A stretch of DNA of 64,000 nt from Flavobacterium dankookense (GCF_004362665.1 NZ_SNXR01000019.1:1-64000); one strand, 5' to 3'. Positions 1-12,198 are shown, numbered from the stretch's first letter. Numbers and translations are program-made. The notes: generated by a model from the sequence alone, not told the origin.

Positions 1-2846
1 CCTGGTAAACTAGTTGTAGCAATTAAAGTTGCTAACGTTGGCAATGTTTCTCCACAGTAAGACTGTAACTGTGTTGAACCAACTCCTCCAACTGGTGAAG
101 TAACTGGCGGTGTAGAATAAGAACATGCTGGTCCATAATAATCTACAAAGTTCGTTTGTCCTGCTCTTCTCAACATTACTCTAACTGAATAAGTAGTAGC
201 ATATTGATAGTTTGCCAATTGTGTTAAACTAAAGTACTGAACATTTCTATTGATAGTCTGAACACCATTTGGTCCAGTAATCTCAAATTGATATTCAACA
301 GCATTTGCTGTTCCAACACATGAAATAACAGAACCAATATTTGATAATGTAGTTCCACAATTTAACATAGTTGATGTAAATGGAGCAAATCCATTATCTA
401 AAGTACCATCACAATCATTGTCAATACCATCGTAAGCTACTTCAGCCAATCCTGGGTTTGCACCTGGGTTTGAATCATCACAATCGCCACCAACTAATAC
501 ATATGTTGCACTAGGAGCATTACAAGAAGTAACTACTGTTGAATCAACTCCATATCCATCACCATCAACATCATTATACCAATTTACTGGTAAACATAAA
601 GTAGTTAATAGAGCAGAACCTGGAGCAGAGAATTGATTTGTTGCAATGTTAAATTGATATAACCAGAATGTATAGTTTGTACTTGGAGTAAGTCCTGAAA
701 GATTAAATCCAAATGGACTAGCTCCAGCTCCATCTCCTGCAGTTGTTCCAAAAACATATTCTGTCGCTGTAGTTGGGTTCATTGGAGCAGATGCCGTTGG
801 AGAGTAAAATAATCTATAAACTATATTTCCATCGACATTGTTTGGACCACATGCTAAAAATGCAGTTGTTGTTGTTGGGTTCATTGCAACAAAACCAACG
901 GGTTGTGCTGGTGGTGCTGGAAATGAAAAATTTACAGTATAAGTTAATTGAACTGAAGGATCTTCTGATGAAACTACAACAGTAGCACTACCTGGTAAAG
1001 CACTTGCTTGAGTAATCTGTGTTGTTGAAGTACCAGCATTTGGTGTGGCAGAAGTAATTTGAGGAATTTCAGTAGTACCAAAAGGTATTTCATATGTGTA
1101 AGAAAATTGAGAAGAACTAAATCCGCTAACAGTTGCAGAATCGACTTGTAAATCACTTAAAGTGGCATCTGTGTTAACTCCAGGATTATTCCAGAAATAA
1201 ACATTATCTACATAGATGTCAATTGGTGTTGTACTACCAGGACCATTTGCTGCAAATATCATTTGAAATACATTATCCCATGTTTGACCACCAAAAGCAC
1301 TTTTAGGAATATCTATACTTGTCCATTGCCCTGGAGTATGATTAATAGTCACTTGAACTTCATTAGGACCAGTACCTGAATTAATAGGACTCACTTTGAT
1401 TATTGCAGTAGATGTTGAAGCTTGTGTCCAAAGATCAACATGTAAAAATTCCATAGAAGACAAATTAGTTGCAGTAACCTCAGTTCCTTGATAATTAAAA
1501 TTAGCATAATGTAAAATAGTATTACCCGAACCAGGAACAGCCTCAAACGCTTGATTTAAAACGCCAAAACCTGATTGTCCCCAATTTGGATTATAATTTG
1601 TTGCAATATTTGAGTAAGTATTACTAAAAACTGAAACTACATTCGCAGCATTACGTGTTGGTACTGGTGCGTTAGTTGTTGGAGGCACCAAAACAACAGG
1701 AGCTGCTGATGTAGTACCAAAAGAAGTAGCAGGTAGAGAATAAATTGCAGTTGCAGTATTATACTGATACAACCAGAAAGTATAAGGTGTTGATGAACTT
1801 AAACCTGTTAATCTAAATCCAAATGCACTAGTACCGCCTCCATCTCCAGCAATACTTCCAAAAGTATGCTGTGTCGCTGTTAAAGGATTGGCAGGTGCTG
1901 TAGCTGTTGGTGAATAAAACAATCTATAAACAATAGTTCCACCTAAATTATTTGGACCAACCGCTAAAAAAATAGATGTTGATTGTGGGGAATTTGAAAC
2001 AAAACCTACAGGTTGTGGTACACTTCCTGCTGATGTAGTTGTTGCTGTTACAGCGGTTGGAGGAGAAAATAAAGCTGTAGTACTATCGTATTGATACAAC
2101 CAAAAAGTATAAGGTGTTCCTGAATTTAATCCACTTAAAACAAATCCAAATGCACTAACTCCATTTCCATCACCTGGTGTACTGCCAAAAATATATTCTG
2201 TAGCTGTTGTTGGATTTGCTGGAGCAGTTGCTGTAGGTGAATAAAATAATCTGTAAACTATATTTTCACTACCTGCATTGTTTGGACCGCAAGCAAAAAA
2301 TACGCTTGAAGAAGTTGGACTATTTACAACAAGCCCAACAGGTTGTGATGGTGGTGTTGGTCCACCGCCACCATTTAAAACAAGCACTACATCATCAATA
2401 TAAATAGCCTCTGTTGTATTGACTCCCATATTTGCCATGTGGAAATTAAGTTGGGCATTGTTGTTTGTTGATGTTGCATTAAAAGTATAACTGTAAGATG
2501 TCATTGTAGTTGTTAGAGCAACGGCATTGTTTCTAAACTGATCATTCCAAATATTTGTGTTTTGAATATTTACAGACATAGTTCTGTTTGCTGCTGCACG
2601 TGCTCTGAACGATAGTGTGTAAGAAGAGCCATTTATAAAAGACAAATTTGTCTGTTTTAGTTCTGTACCCCATGGATCTCCTCCAGCATTTGCTGTAGAA
2701 TAAAAAGCTTCTCCTGAAGAAACTACTCCTGGAGAACCAAATACCCAACCGGTATTTCCATTTTCAAAATCACCGTTGGTGAGTAAGTTTTGGGATTGTC
2801 CCAATGATGTAGTCAAAAAGACTAATAATAATAAAATTTTTTTCAT
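1..2846 (-). CDS. Large secreted multidomain protein (C-terminus outside window)
   Basis: Reading leftward from an ATG at 2846 the frame stays open to base 1, so about 948 residues of the N-terminal part are present and the end is missing. It opens with a signal peptide (MKKILLLLVFLTTSLGQSQ). Next comes a carbohydrate-binding-like beta domain (about residues 20-165, starting NLLTNGDFENGNTGW). There are three fibronectin-III-like repeats sharing the phrase NIVYRLFYSPTA. Between the second and third lie a galactose-binding-like stretch and a cadherin-like sandwich (LSDLQVDSATVSGFS). A MopE-like metal-binding motif follows (about residues 752-812: YNDVDGDGYG, then GDCDD and DGIDNDCDG). This architecture is typical of Bacteroidota surface or T9SS-exported adhesins or glycan-active proteins. 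A T9SS sorting domain would be expected at the unseen C-terminus. The product is inferred from architecture only. Confidence 0.85.
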   Translation of the reverse strand, partial: MKKILLLLVFLTTSLGQSQNLLTNGDFENGNTGWVFGSPGVVSSGEAFYSTANAGGDPWGTELKQTNLSFINGSSYTLSFRARAAANRTMSVNIQNTNIWNDQFRNNAVALTTTMTSYSYTFNATSTNNNAQLNFHMANMGVNTTEAIYIDDVVLVLNGGGGPTPPSQPVGLVVNSPTSSSVFFACGPNNAGSENIVYRLFYSPTATAPANPTTATEYIFGSTPGDGNGVSAFGFVLSGLNSGTPYTFWLYQYDSTTALFSPPTAVTATTTSAGSVPQPVGFVSNSPQSTSIFLAVGPNNLGGTIVYRLFYSPTATAPANPLTATQHTFGSIAGDGGGTSAFGFRLTGLSSSTPYTFWLYQYNTATAIYSLPATSFGTTSAAPVVLVPPTTNAPVPTRNAANVVSVFSNTYSNIATNYNPNWGQSGFGVLNQAFEAVPGSGNTILHYANFNYQGTEVTATNLSSMEFLHVDLWTQASTSTAIIKVSPINSGTGPNEVQVTINHTPGQWTSIDIPKSAFGGQTWDNVFQMIFAANGPGSTTPIDIYVDNVYFWNNPGVNTDATLSDLQVDSATVSGFSSSQFSYTYEIPFGTTEIPQITSATPNAGTSTTQITQASALPGSATVVVSSEDPSVQLTYTVNFSFPAPPAQPVGFVAMNPTTTTAFLACGPNNVDGNIVYRLFYSPTASAPMNPTTATEYVFGTTAGDGAGASPFGFNLSGLTPSTNYTFWLYQFNIATNQFSAPGSALLTTLCLPVNWYNDVDGDGYGVDSTVVTSCNAPSATYVLVGGDCDDSNPGANPGLAEVAYDGIDNDCDGTLDNGFAPFTSTMLNCGTTLSNIGSVISCVGTANAVEYQFEITGPNGVQTINRNVQYFSLTQLANYQYATTYSVRVMLRRAGQTNFVDYYGPACSYSTPPVTSPVGGVGSTQLQSYCGETLPTLATLIATTSLP

Positions 2847-3298
2847 AATTGTTTGATTTTCATGAGTTGTTGGTTTTTTAATATTTGTTTGATTATTGGA
2901 CTATCAAATTTATATAGTGTGTTGCTTATTTGCTTTTTTAGTAGGTGTATAAAAACTATACATTTTTTTAAAATATCTAAAATCTTAGAAATCCTTTGTT
3001 TTATTATGATAAACAGAGCATTACATTGTATGATATGTCTTTTTAGTATATCGTAAATAGTAAAATGTTGAGTTAATGTAATGGTAAAACGATGCTTAAA
3101 ACAGAATTTTTGAGTAGAAAATAAAATTAATATCGTAATTATTTGACTTAAAAAATAGTAATAACATAATTATAGGTTTAAATTTTTATGTTTTTAATAA
3201 ATGTCAAATCTAGAATTACAGGAAAATATCTAAAACAAAAAAACCTTCATATTTCTACGAAGGTTTTTTTATTTGATTAAAAAAAATTTTTTTAGCTA
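2847..3298. other. Intergenic gap
   Basis: This 452-base AT-rich gap separates two minus-strand genes. It must contain the promoter of the large secreted protein (start 2846), but I cannot pick out a clear minus-7 box. The terminator of the upstream fibre-like gene lies at 3237-3270. A 67-codon plus-strand ORF inside it has low-complexity hydrophobic composition and is not supported. Confidence 0.6.
3237..3270 (-). terminator. Rho-independent terminator of the fibre-like gene
   Basis: A 12-bp stem (AAAAAAACCTTC paired with GAAGGTTTTTTT) surrounds a 10-base loop. It lies about 30 bases past the stop of the gene ending at 3299. The A/T flanks would let it act on either strand, but only the minus-strand gene needs it. 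Confidence 0.8.
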
Positions 3299-5137
3299 CT
3301 ATTTTATCTGTTCAATTTCAAAGACAGTTTTTCCGACAAAGTTGTCAATATTAACTCCTATTTGCCAATTTTCTACAAATACCTCTACATAGTCATTTAT
3401 TGAAAGATTAACAATACAATTTACATTTCTATCAACTGGACCTTTTCCAAAATGATTTGCAGTAGTTTGTTGGTAAAAACTTCCGTTAACTCTAATTCCA
3501 ACAGAATATAGCTGATTATTGCTTTGATCATTAGTATGTATCGACGCATTTATTCTGTAATATCCAGCTTTTGTAGCTACAAATCGATTTGTTGTACTAT
3601 TAAATTCATTATTGGTATCAAACAATTCGCTATCAAAAGTTACTTTTTGCCAACCACTTGTAGCCAAAATTTGAGGAGTTGAAATATTTACTCTAACAAC
3701 GGATAAAGTATTAATTGGATTTTGAACCCAAGAAGCATTTCCAACAGCATCACTTTGTAAAATATAATTAGAATTAGCACCAGTTGTCATCTGAAAATTG
3801 GTAGTTTTTGTATTTCCTGCTACATCTAATTTATTACCAACACTTGGAGTTGTCCCAATACCCACATTTACCCCATTATCACTAATAATACCATCAACTA
3901 GTGTTGTGCCATTCCATTTAGGTACTGAATTATTGACAGTTGACGAAACTTCAGGATCTGTTTCTAATGTAGAAACGTTTGTCCATATAGTCGCGCCAGC
4001 ACCATCTGTTCGAAGCACTTGATTAGCTGAACCTCTAACATTTGGTAAAGCATATCCTGGCGATGATGAAGGATTACTAATTTGCAATGTTCCGTTGATT
4101 CTAACAATATTATTGTCAAACTCACCATAAATTAATGCTGCGTTTGCATTTGCATTAGAATTTTCAATGTATAATTTATTACTTCCCGTTTCTGACAAAC
4201 CTGATTGATACCCAATTCCAACATTCCCATTTCCAACACTGTTTTTTAGCGACTCAAAACCTATTGCAACATTATTTTCCCCAGTTAAATTTTCTAACAT
4301 TGAATTATAACCAATACTAGAATTTCTTATACCTGTTGTAGTTTTTCGCAATGAAGCAAAGCCTATAGCTGTATTTCCAATATTAGCGGTACTTGTTCCA
4401 TTAAAAGTTGTAAGTGCATTTCTACCAATTGCTGTATTTCCACTAGAAATGGTATTTGAATATAAAGCGCCAACTCCAACAGCTGTGTTCTCACTTCCAG
4501 TAGTGTTTTCATATAAGGAAGAATCTCCTAAAGCTACATTTCTTCTTCCTGATGTTAATTTAGGCAAAGCATTAGTTCCAAAAGCAGAATTTCTCACTCC
4601 TGTTTGAGCACTAAAATTAACTGTTGGGTTTACAAGTGAATTGTCTCCAAATGATGTATTTCCATTATTATAGTTAAAAGTTGTTAAATCAAATGTTCCA
4701 TCTCCTATAAAAGCTGCTCTTCTATTATTTCTTTTGAAAACAATGTTTATATTATCTGTCGTTCCTAGAAAATTTGTCGATGGATTTGTGCCTGAGTTAC
4801 CTGTCAAACTCCAATCACTAGTTGTATTACTTTGAAAACCAATCCAACTAGACGATGAGTTTTGCCAATAATAAAATCCAGGTTGTCTCAAAACACTTGA
4901 AAAACTTGCTGCAACTCTTAGATATATTAGCATTCCATCTTGATTAACTGTCGGATTTATTGTTGGAAAAGCATCGACTTTTGGTATAAGAATTCCATCA
5001 GTATTTGTTGGTGTTGATTGATTGCTTGAGCGAATATCTAATTGCGCTTTTGGATCAGTTGTGGCAATACCAACTTGTGCAATGGTTTTCGAAGTAAAAA
5101 TGAAAAGTAACAGTAAATAGCAGATTTTCAATTTCAT
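3299..5137 (-). CDS. Secreted fibre-like protein with YadA-type head repeats and C1q-like C-terminus
   Basis: 612 residues with a signal peptide (cleavage near TIAQ, residue 21). After the repeat start VGIATTDPKAQLDI there is a central block of short repeats of the form NTAxGxxAL (NTAVGVGALYSN, NTAIGRNALTTF, NVAIGFESLKNS), like YadA or tail-fibre beta-rolls. The last ~130 residues (GWQKVTFDSELFDTNNEF, then AGYYRINASIHTND and NDYVEVFVENW) fit a C1q/TNF-like jelly roll. Such proteins are presumably trimeric and extracellular. The protein shares its central module (SLTGNS...NFLGTTDNIN) with the gene at 62511. It is monocistronic with its own terminator. Its ligand or partner is unknown. Confidence 0.85.
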   Translation of the reverse strand: MKLKICYLLLLFIFTSKTIAQVGIATTDPKAQLDIRSSNQSTPTNTDGILIPKVDAFPTINPTVNQDGMLIYLRVAASFSSVLRQPGFYYWQNSSSSWIGFQSNTTSDWSLTGNSGTNPSTNFLGTTDNINIVFKRNNRRAAFIGDGTFDLTTFNYNNGNTSFGDNSLVNPTVNFSAQTGVRNSAFGTNALPKLTSGRRNVALGDSSLYENTTGSENTAVGVGALYSNTISSGNTAIGRNALTTFNGTSTANIGNTAIGFASLRKTTTGIRNSSIGYNSMLENLTGENNVAIGFESLKNSVGNGNVGIGYQSGLSETGSNKLYIENSNANANAALIYGEFDNNIVRINGTLQISNPSSSPGYALPNVRGSANQVLRTDGAGATIWTNVSTLETDPEVSSTVNNSVPKWNGTTLVDGIISDNGVNVGIGTTPSVGNKLDVAGNTKTTNFQMTTGANSNYILQSDAVGNASWVQNPINTLSVVRVNISTPQILATSGWQKVTFDSELFDTNNEFNSTTNRFVATKAGYYRINASIHTNDQSNNQLYSVGIRVNGSFYQQTTANHFGKGPVDRNVNCIVNLSINDYVEVFVENWQIGVNIDNFVGKTVFEIEQIK

Positions 5138-5280
5138 AGCTTTGTGTAAAGAATATAATATTTTTTTGCAAAATTAATTTTAAATTCCCAAGTTTAAAGT
5201 AGAAATAAGTCAAATTAAAGTCGAACTTTTTTTACAGTTAAGGTTTCTTTGTTCTACAAGATATATCGAACTTTATTTAT

Positions 5281-5288
5281 TATTTTTG
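5281..5288 (+). promoter_or_regulatory. Minus-7 box (TATTTTTG) of the ABC ATPase gene
   Basis: It matches the Bacteroidota TAnnTTTG consensus, 3 bases before the ATG at 5292. The message would be leaderless or nearly so, which also argues against the upstream TTG at 5286 as a start. Confidence 0.4.
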
Positions 5289-5291
5289 ACA

Positions 5292-6218
5292 ATGCTTAGT
5301 ATACAAAATATTTCGTTTTCCTATAAAGATAAACCAACGCTTACATCAATTTCTATTGCTCTTAAAAAAGGGAAAACTCTTTCTATTATAGGCGAAAGCG
5401 GTTGTGGAAAAAGTACGTTACTTAAACTTATTTATGGTTTGTATGATTTAAATGATGGTCAGATTTTTTGGAAAGAAAACAAAGTTTTAGGACCAAAATA
5501 CAATCTTATACCAGGCATGGATTATATGAAATATTTGGCGCAAGATTTTGATTTAATGCCATTTATAACGGTTGCAGAAAATGTTGGGAAATATCTCTCT
5601 AACATTTATAAAGAAAAGAAGAATGAACGAATTTCTGAACTTTTGGAAATTGTTGAAATGACTGAATTTGCGAATACTAAAGCACAATTTCTTAGCGGTG
5701 GACAGATGCAAAGAGTTGCTATTGCTAGAGTTTTGGCTTTAGAACCTGAAATTTTATTGCTTGATGAACCTTTCAGTCATATTGATAATTTTAGAAAAAA
5801 TAGTTTGCGAAGAAAATTATTTTCTTACCTTAAAGAAAAGCAAATCACCACAATTATTGCAACTCATGACGCAACGGATGTTTTATCTTATGCTGATGAA
5901 GTTATTGTCATGAAAGATGGAGAAATTATTGAAAAAGGAAACCCAAAATTAATTTATAATTTCCCTAAAAACAGCTATGTTGCCTCGCTTTTTGATGATG
6001 TGAATGAAATAACAATTAACGGAAAAAAAGAATTGTTTTTTCCACATCAATTACAAATTGTTGAGAAGTCAAATTTAAAAATCACGGTTTTGAATTGTTA
6101 TTTTCGTGGAAGTCATTATTTGGTAGAAGCTAAATTTGAAAATCAAATCCTCTTTTTTATAAATGAAAATGATTTACAAATCAACTCTGAAATATTCTTA
6201 AAGAGAAAAGAGCTTTAA
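5292..6218 (+). CDS. ABC transporter ATP-binding protein, orphan, with C-terminal extension
   Basis: 308 residues from the ATG at 5292; an in-frame TTG two codons upstream is less likely. Walker A is GESGCGKST (34-42), the signature is LSGGQMQR, Walker B is ILLLDEPF with the following D-loop SHIDN, and the switch His lies in IIATHD. After the ~220-residue nucleotide-binding domain comes a ~75-residue tail (NGKKELFFPHQLQIVEKS onward) positioned like the TOBE regulatory domain of CUT1/FbpC/PotA-type importers. No permease or binding protein is adjacent, so the substrate is unknown. It is convergent with the S9 peptidase gene, and its stop codon lies inside the shared terminator stem. Confidence 0.88.
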   Translation: MLSIQNISFSYKDKPTLTSISIALKKGKTLSIIGESGCGKSTLLKLIYGLYDLNDGQIFWKENKVLGPKYNLIPGMDYMKYLAQDFDLMPFITVAENVGKYLSNIYKEKKNERISELLEIVEMTEFANTKAQFLSGGQMQRVAIARVLALEPEILLLDEPFSHIDNFRKNSLRRKLFSYLKEKQITTIIATHDATDVLSYADEVIVMKDGEIIEKGNPKLIYNFPKNSYVASLFDDVNEITINGKKELFFPHQLQIVEKSNLKITVLNCYFRGSHYLVEAKFENQILFFINENDLQINSEIFLKRKEL

Positions 6219-6243
6219 AACCATTGATTTTGAAGCTCTTTTT
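6206..6243. terminator. Bidirectional terminator between ABC ATPase and S9 peptidase genes
   Basis: The arms AAAAGAGCTT and AAGCTCTTTTT lie between convergent genes ending at 6218 and 6256. The left arm covers the last codons of the ABC gene. Confidence 0.7.
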
Positions 6244-6255
6244 CGATTTATATAA

Positions 6256-8664
6256 TTAGTTTTTTAAATATTTTTCTAAAAATTGATCTTGTTCCCAAAG
6301 TAAGTGTAAGATATTATCTTTAGCAGCATATCCATGACTTTCTTTTGGCAATAAAACCAATCTAACTGGTGCACCAAGGTTTTTCAATGCTTGAAAATAG
6401 CGTTCTGACTGCAAGGTGAATGTTCCAGGATTATTATCAGCATCACCATGAACCAATAGCATTGGTGTTTTCATTTTATCTGCATTCATAAAAGGAGACA
6501 TTCCATTGTAAATTTCTGGAACATCCCAATAATTTCGTTGTTCACTTTGAAATCCAAATGGTGTTAACGTTCTGTTGTAAGCGCCACTTCTTGCTATTCC
6601 ACAAGCGAAAAGATTGGAATGCGTCAACAAATTAGCAGTCATGAAAGCACCATACGAATGTCCACCAATCGCTACTTTTTTTCTATTGATATAACCTAAA
6701 TTATCTACAGCATCAATTGCAGCTTCTGCATTTCCAATAAGTTGCGGCATAAATGTATCGTTTGGTTCTGTTGTTCCTTCTCCAATAATTGGAAACGAAG
6801 CATCGTCTAAAACAGCATAACCTTTGGTTACCCAATAAACGAATGATCCATAATTTGGGAATGTAAATTCATTTGGATTTTTATTACTTTGTCCAGCGCT
6901 ATTTTTATCTTTAAATTCTTCTGGATAAGCCCAAATTAATAATGGTAATTTTTCAGTTTTTTTAGTTCTATCATAACTAGCAGGAAGATACAATGTTCCT
7001 GATAATTCAACACCATCTTTTCTTTTGTATTTAATTACTTCTTTATACACATTTTTTATACTTTCAAAAGGGTTTTTGAAAGAAGTAATTGGTGTTAATT
7101 TCCCTGATTTTATATTTCTGAAATAATAATTTGGAAAATCATTTTTTGATTGAATTTGTACCAATGCATCACCTTTTTTAAAGTCTTCTATCGAAAGTAA
7201 ATCTTCCTTTTTATCTTTCATTTTTGAGGTGTAAAGACGTTTTGATTTCAACGTTTTTAAATTAAATTCATCAACAAAAGGAAATTGACCCTCTTTTGTA
7301 TATCCATCACCAATTAGGTAAGTGTTGTCATTTTCTATTGCAAGTACATATTTATTATATTGATTTCTTTTGGTTTCAAAATTTCCAGGATCAGAATAAA
7401 TATCTTGTGAGTTTCTATCCGAAATTATTTTTGGTGCTTGACTTGCATTGGAAGGATTGAACAAATAGGTTTTTTGATTTCTGGTGTCATACCAATCATC
7501 ATAAGCTATGGCGATGTTTTCATTACCCCAAATTATTCCAGCATAACGTTGTTGTGTTTTTAAAATTGATTTTGGCTCTGAAGAGAATGGTGCATCCCAA
7601 CCAAAAATTTCATCTCTAAAATCTACTTTATTGGCTTGGTCACCTTCATCTAGTGCAACTACATACGAAAGAGTAGAAGTTTTGTCAGTACGCCAACTCA
7701 TACTTCTTTTTCCTTTTCTAACCGATGAAAATCCTTTTGGAATTACTTCATTTAAAGGAACTTCATTAACTACTTTGATTTCTTTTCCAGTCAAATCATA
7801 GACTACAGATTTTTGTGGAAAACGGCTCAACGGAACAATATAGGAATACGGTTTCTGAATTGTTGTTACCATTAAATAATTACCATCTGGCGAAAAACTT
7901 TCACCAGCATAAATTGCTGCAGTTTTGAATAATTCCGTTTTTCCGGAAAGGGAAACTTTGTATAATTCGGAAGTTACAAGTGCATCAAAGTTAGCTTCGT
8001 CTGTTTTATTTTTTAATAAATCTTGATACGTTCTGTTTTGTGATTTTGAACCATCACTATTAGAAACAGTTGGACCTTTTGGTAAATCTTTTTTGCTATC
8101 AATCAGTGCTGGTCGGTTTTTTGGTAACATTTTCACCAATAACGTTTCGTTGTCTTTCATCCAATTGAATGGATTGCCAAGGTTAGCATTCAAATTGTCA
8201 TCCGTTATTTTTTTTGCTGAAGCTGAAGCAACATCAATTACCCATAATTCAACTCCTGTTGCAGTTGTATTAGTAAAAGCAATTTTCTTTTCATTTTGTG
8301 ACCAGCTTATATTGGTAATTTTAGGATTTTGTGGCAAACCACTAACCTGTGTTTCTACTTTATCGGCTACTTTTCTTAATTTCAAATTATTGATATAAGT
8401 GACAGTACTAGATATATTAGTGATTGGATTAATTCGCAATCCTCCAAGTCGCATTTCCTCTTGATTTAAATCGTCTAATGTTTTATACGTACTTCGATAA
8501 CTCAACAACATGTATTCTTTTTTGGAATCCATGTTCACGCCAGGTGTTCTTTCATAATCGGCTAAAGCCAATATTTCTGAAGATGGTTTTTGAAATGTTA
8601 CATTTTCTTGAGCATAAATAGAAAAACTCAAAAAACTTAACAATAGAAATAGTTTTGATTTCAT
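6256..8664 (-). CDS. Prolyl oligopeptidase family (S9) serine peptidase, secreted
   Basis: 802 residues with a cleavable signal peptide (MKSKLFLLLSFLSFSIYAQ). The N-terminal two thirds look like a beta-propeller built from repeats such as WSQNEKKIAFTN. The C-terminal ~230 residues form the alpha/beta-hydrolase catalytic domain. The triad is visible as Ser670 in GGHSYGAF, Asp743 in HGDADNN and His777 in ESHGY, at the usual spacing. By family it cleaves short peptides, probably in the periplasm or at the surface. It resembles glutamyl/dipeptidyl peptidase-like S9 members of Flavobacteriia, but specificity cannot be read. It is a single gene with its own upstream gap. Confidence 0.92.
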   Translation of the reverse strand: MKSKLFLLLSFLSFSIYAQENVTFQKPSSEILALADYERTPGVNMDSKKEYMLLSYRSTYKTLDDLNQEEMRLGGLRINPITNISSTVTYINNLKLRKVADKVETQVSGLPQNPKITNISWSQNEKKIAFTNTTATGVELWVIDVASASAKKITDDNLNANLGNPFNWMKDNETLLVKMLPKNRPALIDSKKDLPKGPTVSNSDGSKSQNRTYQDLLKNKTDEANFDALVTSELYKVSLSGKTELFKTAAIYAGESFSPDGNYLMVTTIQKPYSYIVPLSRFPQKSVVYDLTGKEIKVVNEVPLNEVIPKGFSSVRKGKRSMSWRTDKTSTLSYVVALDEGDQANKVDFRDEIFGWDAPFSSEPKSILKTQQRYAGIIWGNENIAIAYDDWYDTRNQKTYLFNPSNASQAPKIISDRNSQDIYSDPGNFETKRNQYNKYVLAIENDNTYLIGDGYTKEGQFPFVDEFNLKTLKSKRLYTSKMKDKKEDLLSIEDFKKGDALVQIQSKNDFPNYYFRNIKSGKLTPITSFKNPFESIKNVYKEVIKYKRKDGVELSGTLYLPASYDRTKKTEKLPLLIWAYPEEFKDKNSAGQSNKNPNEFTFPNYGSFVYWVTKGYAVLDDASFPIIGEGTTEPNDTFMPQLIGNAEAAIDAVDNLGYINRKKVAIGGHSYGAFMTANLLTHSNLFACGIARSGAYNRTLTPFGFQSEQRNYWDVPEIYNGMSPFMNADKMKTPMLLVHGDADNNPGTFTLQSERYFQALKNLGAPVRLVLLPKESHGYAAKDNILHLLWEQDQFLEKYLKN

Positions 8665-8750
8665 ATTAGTATATTTTAAAATATTGGTATTTATTTTTGA
8701 AGTATTGTTACAGTTAAATTCTTAATTTAATTTTTTTTATAAAATAAAAA

Positions 8751-8772
8751 CTCCCAAGATTCAACTTGGGAG
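8751..8772 (-). terminator. Terminator of carB
   Basis: A perfect 8-bp stem (CTCCCAAG/CTTGGGAG) with a 6-base loop, 7 bases past the carB stop. It is followed on the minus strand by a T-rich run. Confidence 0.85.
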
Positions 8773-8779
8773 ATTTTAA

Positions 8780-11632
<2,853 letters not shown>

Positions 11633-11634
11633 TT

Positions 11635-11691
11635 TTTAGACTTCTTAGATAGTTAGACTTTTAGACTTCTTAGAAATTTAGACTTCTGAGA
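11635..11691. repeat. Three direct copies of TTTAGACTTCTkAGA
   Basis: 15-base near-identical copies lie at 11635-11649, 11660-11674 and 11677-11691, directly upstream of the carB start codon. They look like slipped short repeats. A role in the carB leader is possible but not shown. Confidence 0.7.
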
Positions 11692-11758
11692 AGGTTTGTT
11701 GTGTGTTGTGTGTTTTTTTGAAATTGTGTTTAGCAATTGCAATTGTTATTGTTATTTT

Positions 11759-11840
11759 TAGCCCCGATAGTAGTGGAAATCCTTTTTAATTTTTTCTTTA
11801 AAATTAAAAAGATTGCAACGGATAGCGGGAAATAGCTTCT
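11759..11840 (+). ncRNA. Flavo-1-like structured element
   Basis: The segment begins TAGCCCCGATAGTAGTGG and ends GGATAGCGGGAAATAGCTTC. The termini can pair (AGC..CCG with CGG..GCT). Inside is a long stem (TCCTTTTTAATTTT with AAAATTAAAAAGA) around TTTCTTT. This pattern matches from memory the dispersed structured motif of Flavobacteriia described as Flavo-1. It lies between carB and rpmH in the plus orientation. Family naming is from recollection and should be tested with the Rfam model. Confidence 0.5.
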
Positions 11841-11858
11841 AAAAATTATTAACAATAT

Positions 11859-11887
11859 CGTGAGATTGCTTCGTGTCTCGCAATGAC
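11859..11887. repeat. REP-like palindromic element
   Basis: The sequence CGTGAGATTGCTTCGTGTCTCGCAATGAC holds an ATTGC/GCAAT inverted repeat. It resembles the short intergenic palindrome (GAGATTGCTTCG...CTCGCAATGAC) seen dispersed in many bacterial genomes. Only one copy is in the window. Confidence 0.4.
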
Positions 11888-11895
11888 TTTAAAAA

Positions 11896-11925
11896 AAAGC
11901 CGCTACTAATAAAAGTAACGGCTTT
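11896..11925 (-). terminator. Terminator of rpmH
   Basis: An AAAGCCG/CGGCTTT stem extended by TAC/GTA after one mismatch, followed on the minus strand by eight Ts. It lies 20 bases past the rpmH stop. Confidence 0.85.
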
Positions 11926-11946
11926 ATATTGATTAATTCCTAATCA

Positions 11947-12108
11947 TTATTTTTTGTGTCTTGGTTCAGAAGATACTGTTAGCTTATGTCTTCCTTTAGC
12001 TCTACGACGAGCAAGGACTTTTCTTCCATTTGCAGAAGCCATTCTGTCCATAAATCCGTGTTTATTTCTTCTTTTTCTTTTCGATGGTTGAAATGTTCTT
12101 TTGCTCAT
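11947..12108 (-). CDS. rpmH: 50S ribosomal protein L34
   Basis: A 53-residue highly basic protein beginning [19 protein letters not shown], then [19 protein letters not shown], the unmistakable L34 pattern. It is a component of the large ribosomal subunit. It carries an 8-residue C-terminal tail (SSEPRHKK) beyond the core, common in Bacteroidota. It has its own promoter at 12169-12198 and terminator at 11896-11925. It is divergent from the TPR membrane gene at 12261. Confidence 0.97.
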
Positions 12109-12168
12109 TGCTATTTATCTTTAAAATCGTATATTAAACTTTATAAGTGGTTCTTTCAAAACCGAGTG

Positions 12169-12198
12169 CAAATATACAAACCTTTTTTTTTCTGGCAA
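12169..12198 (-). promoter_or_regulatory. Promoter of rpmH
   Basis: On the minus strand, TTG (12198-12196), a 19-base spacer and TATATTTG (12176-12169) fit the Bacteroidota minus-33/minus-7 consensus. They lie about 60 bases before the start codon. Confidence 0.6.

Noticed and set aside
2853..3056. 67-codon plus-strand ORF
   Set aside because: It lies in an AT-rich intergenic gap, with no family resemblance.
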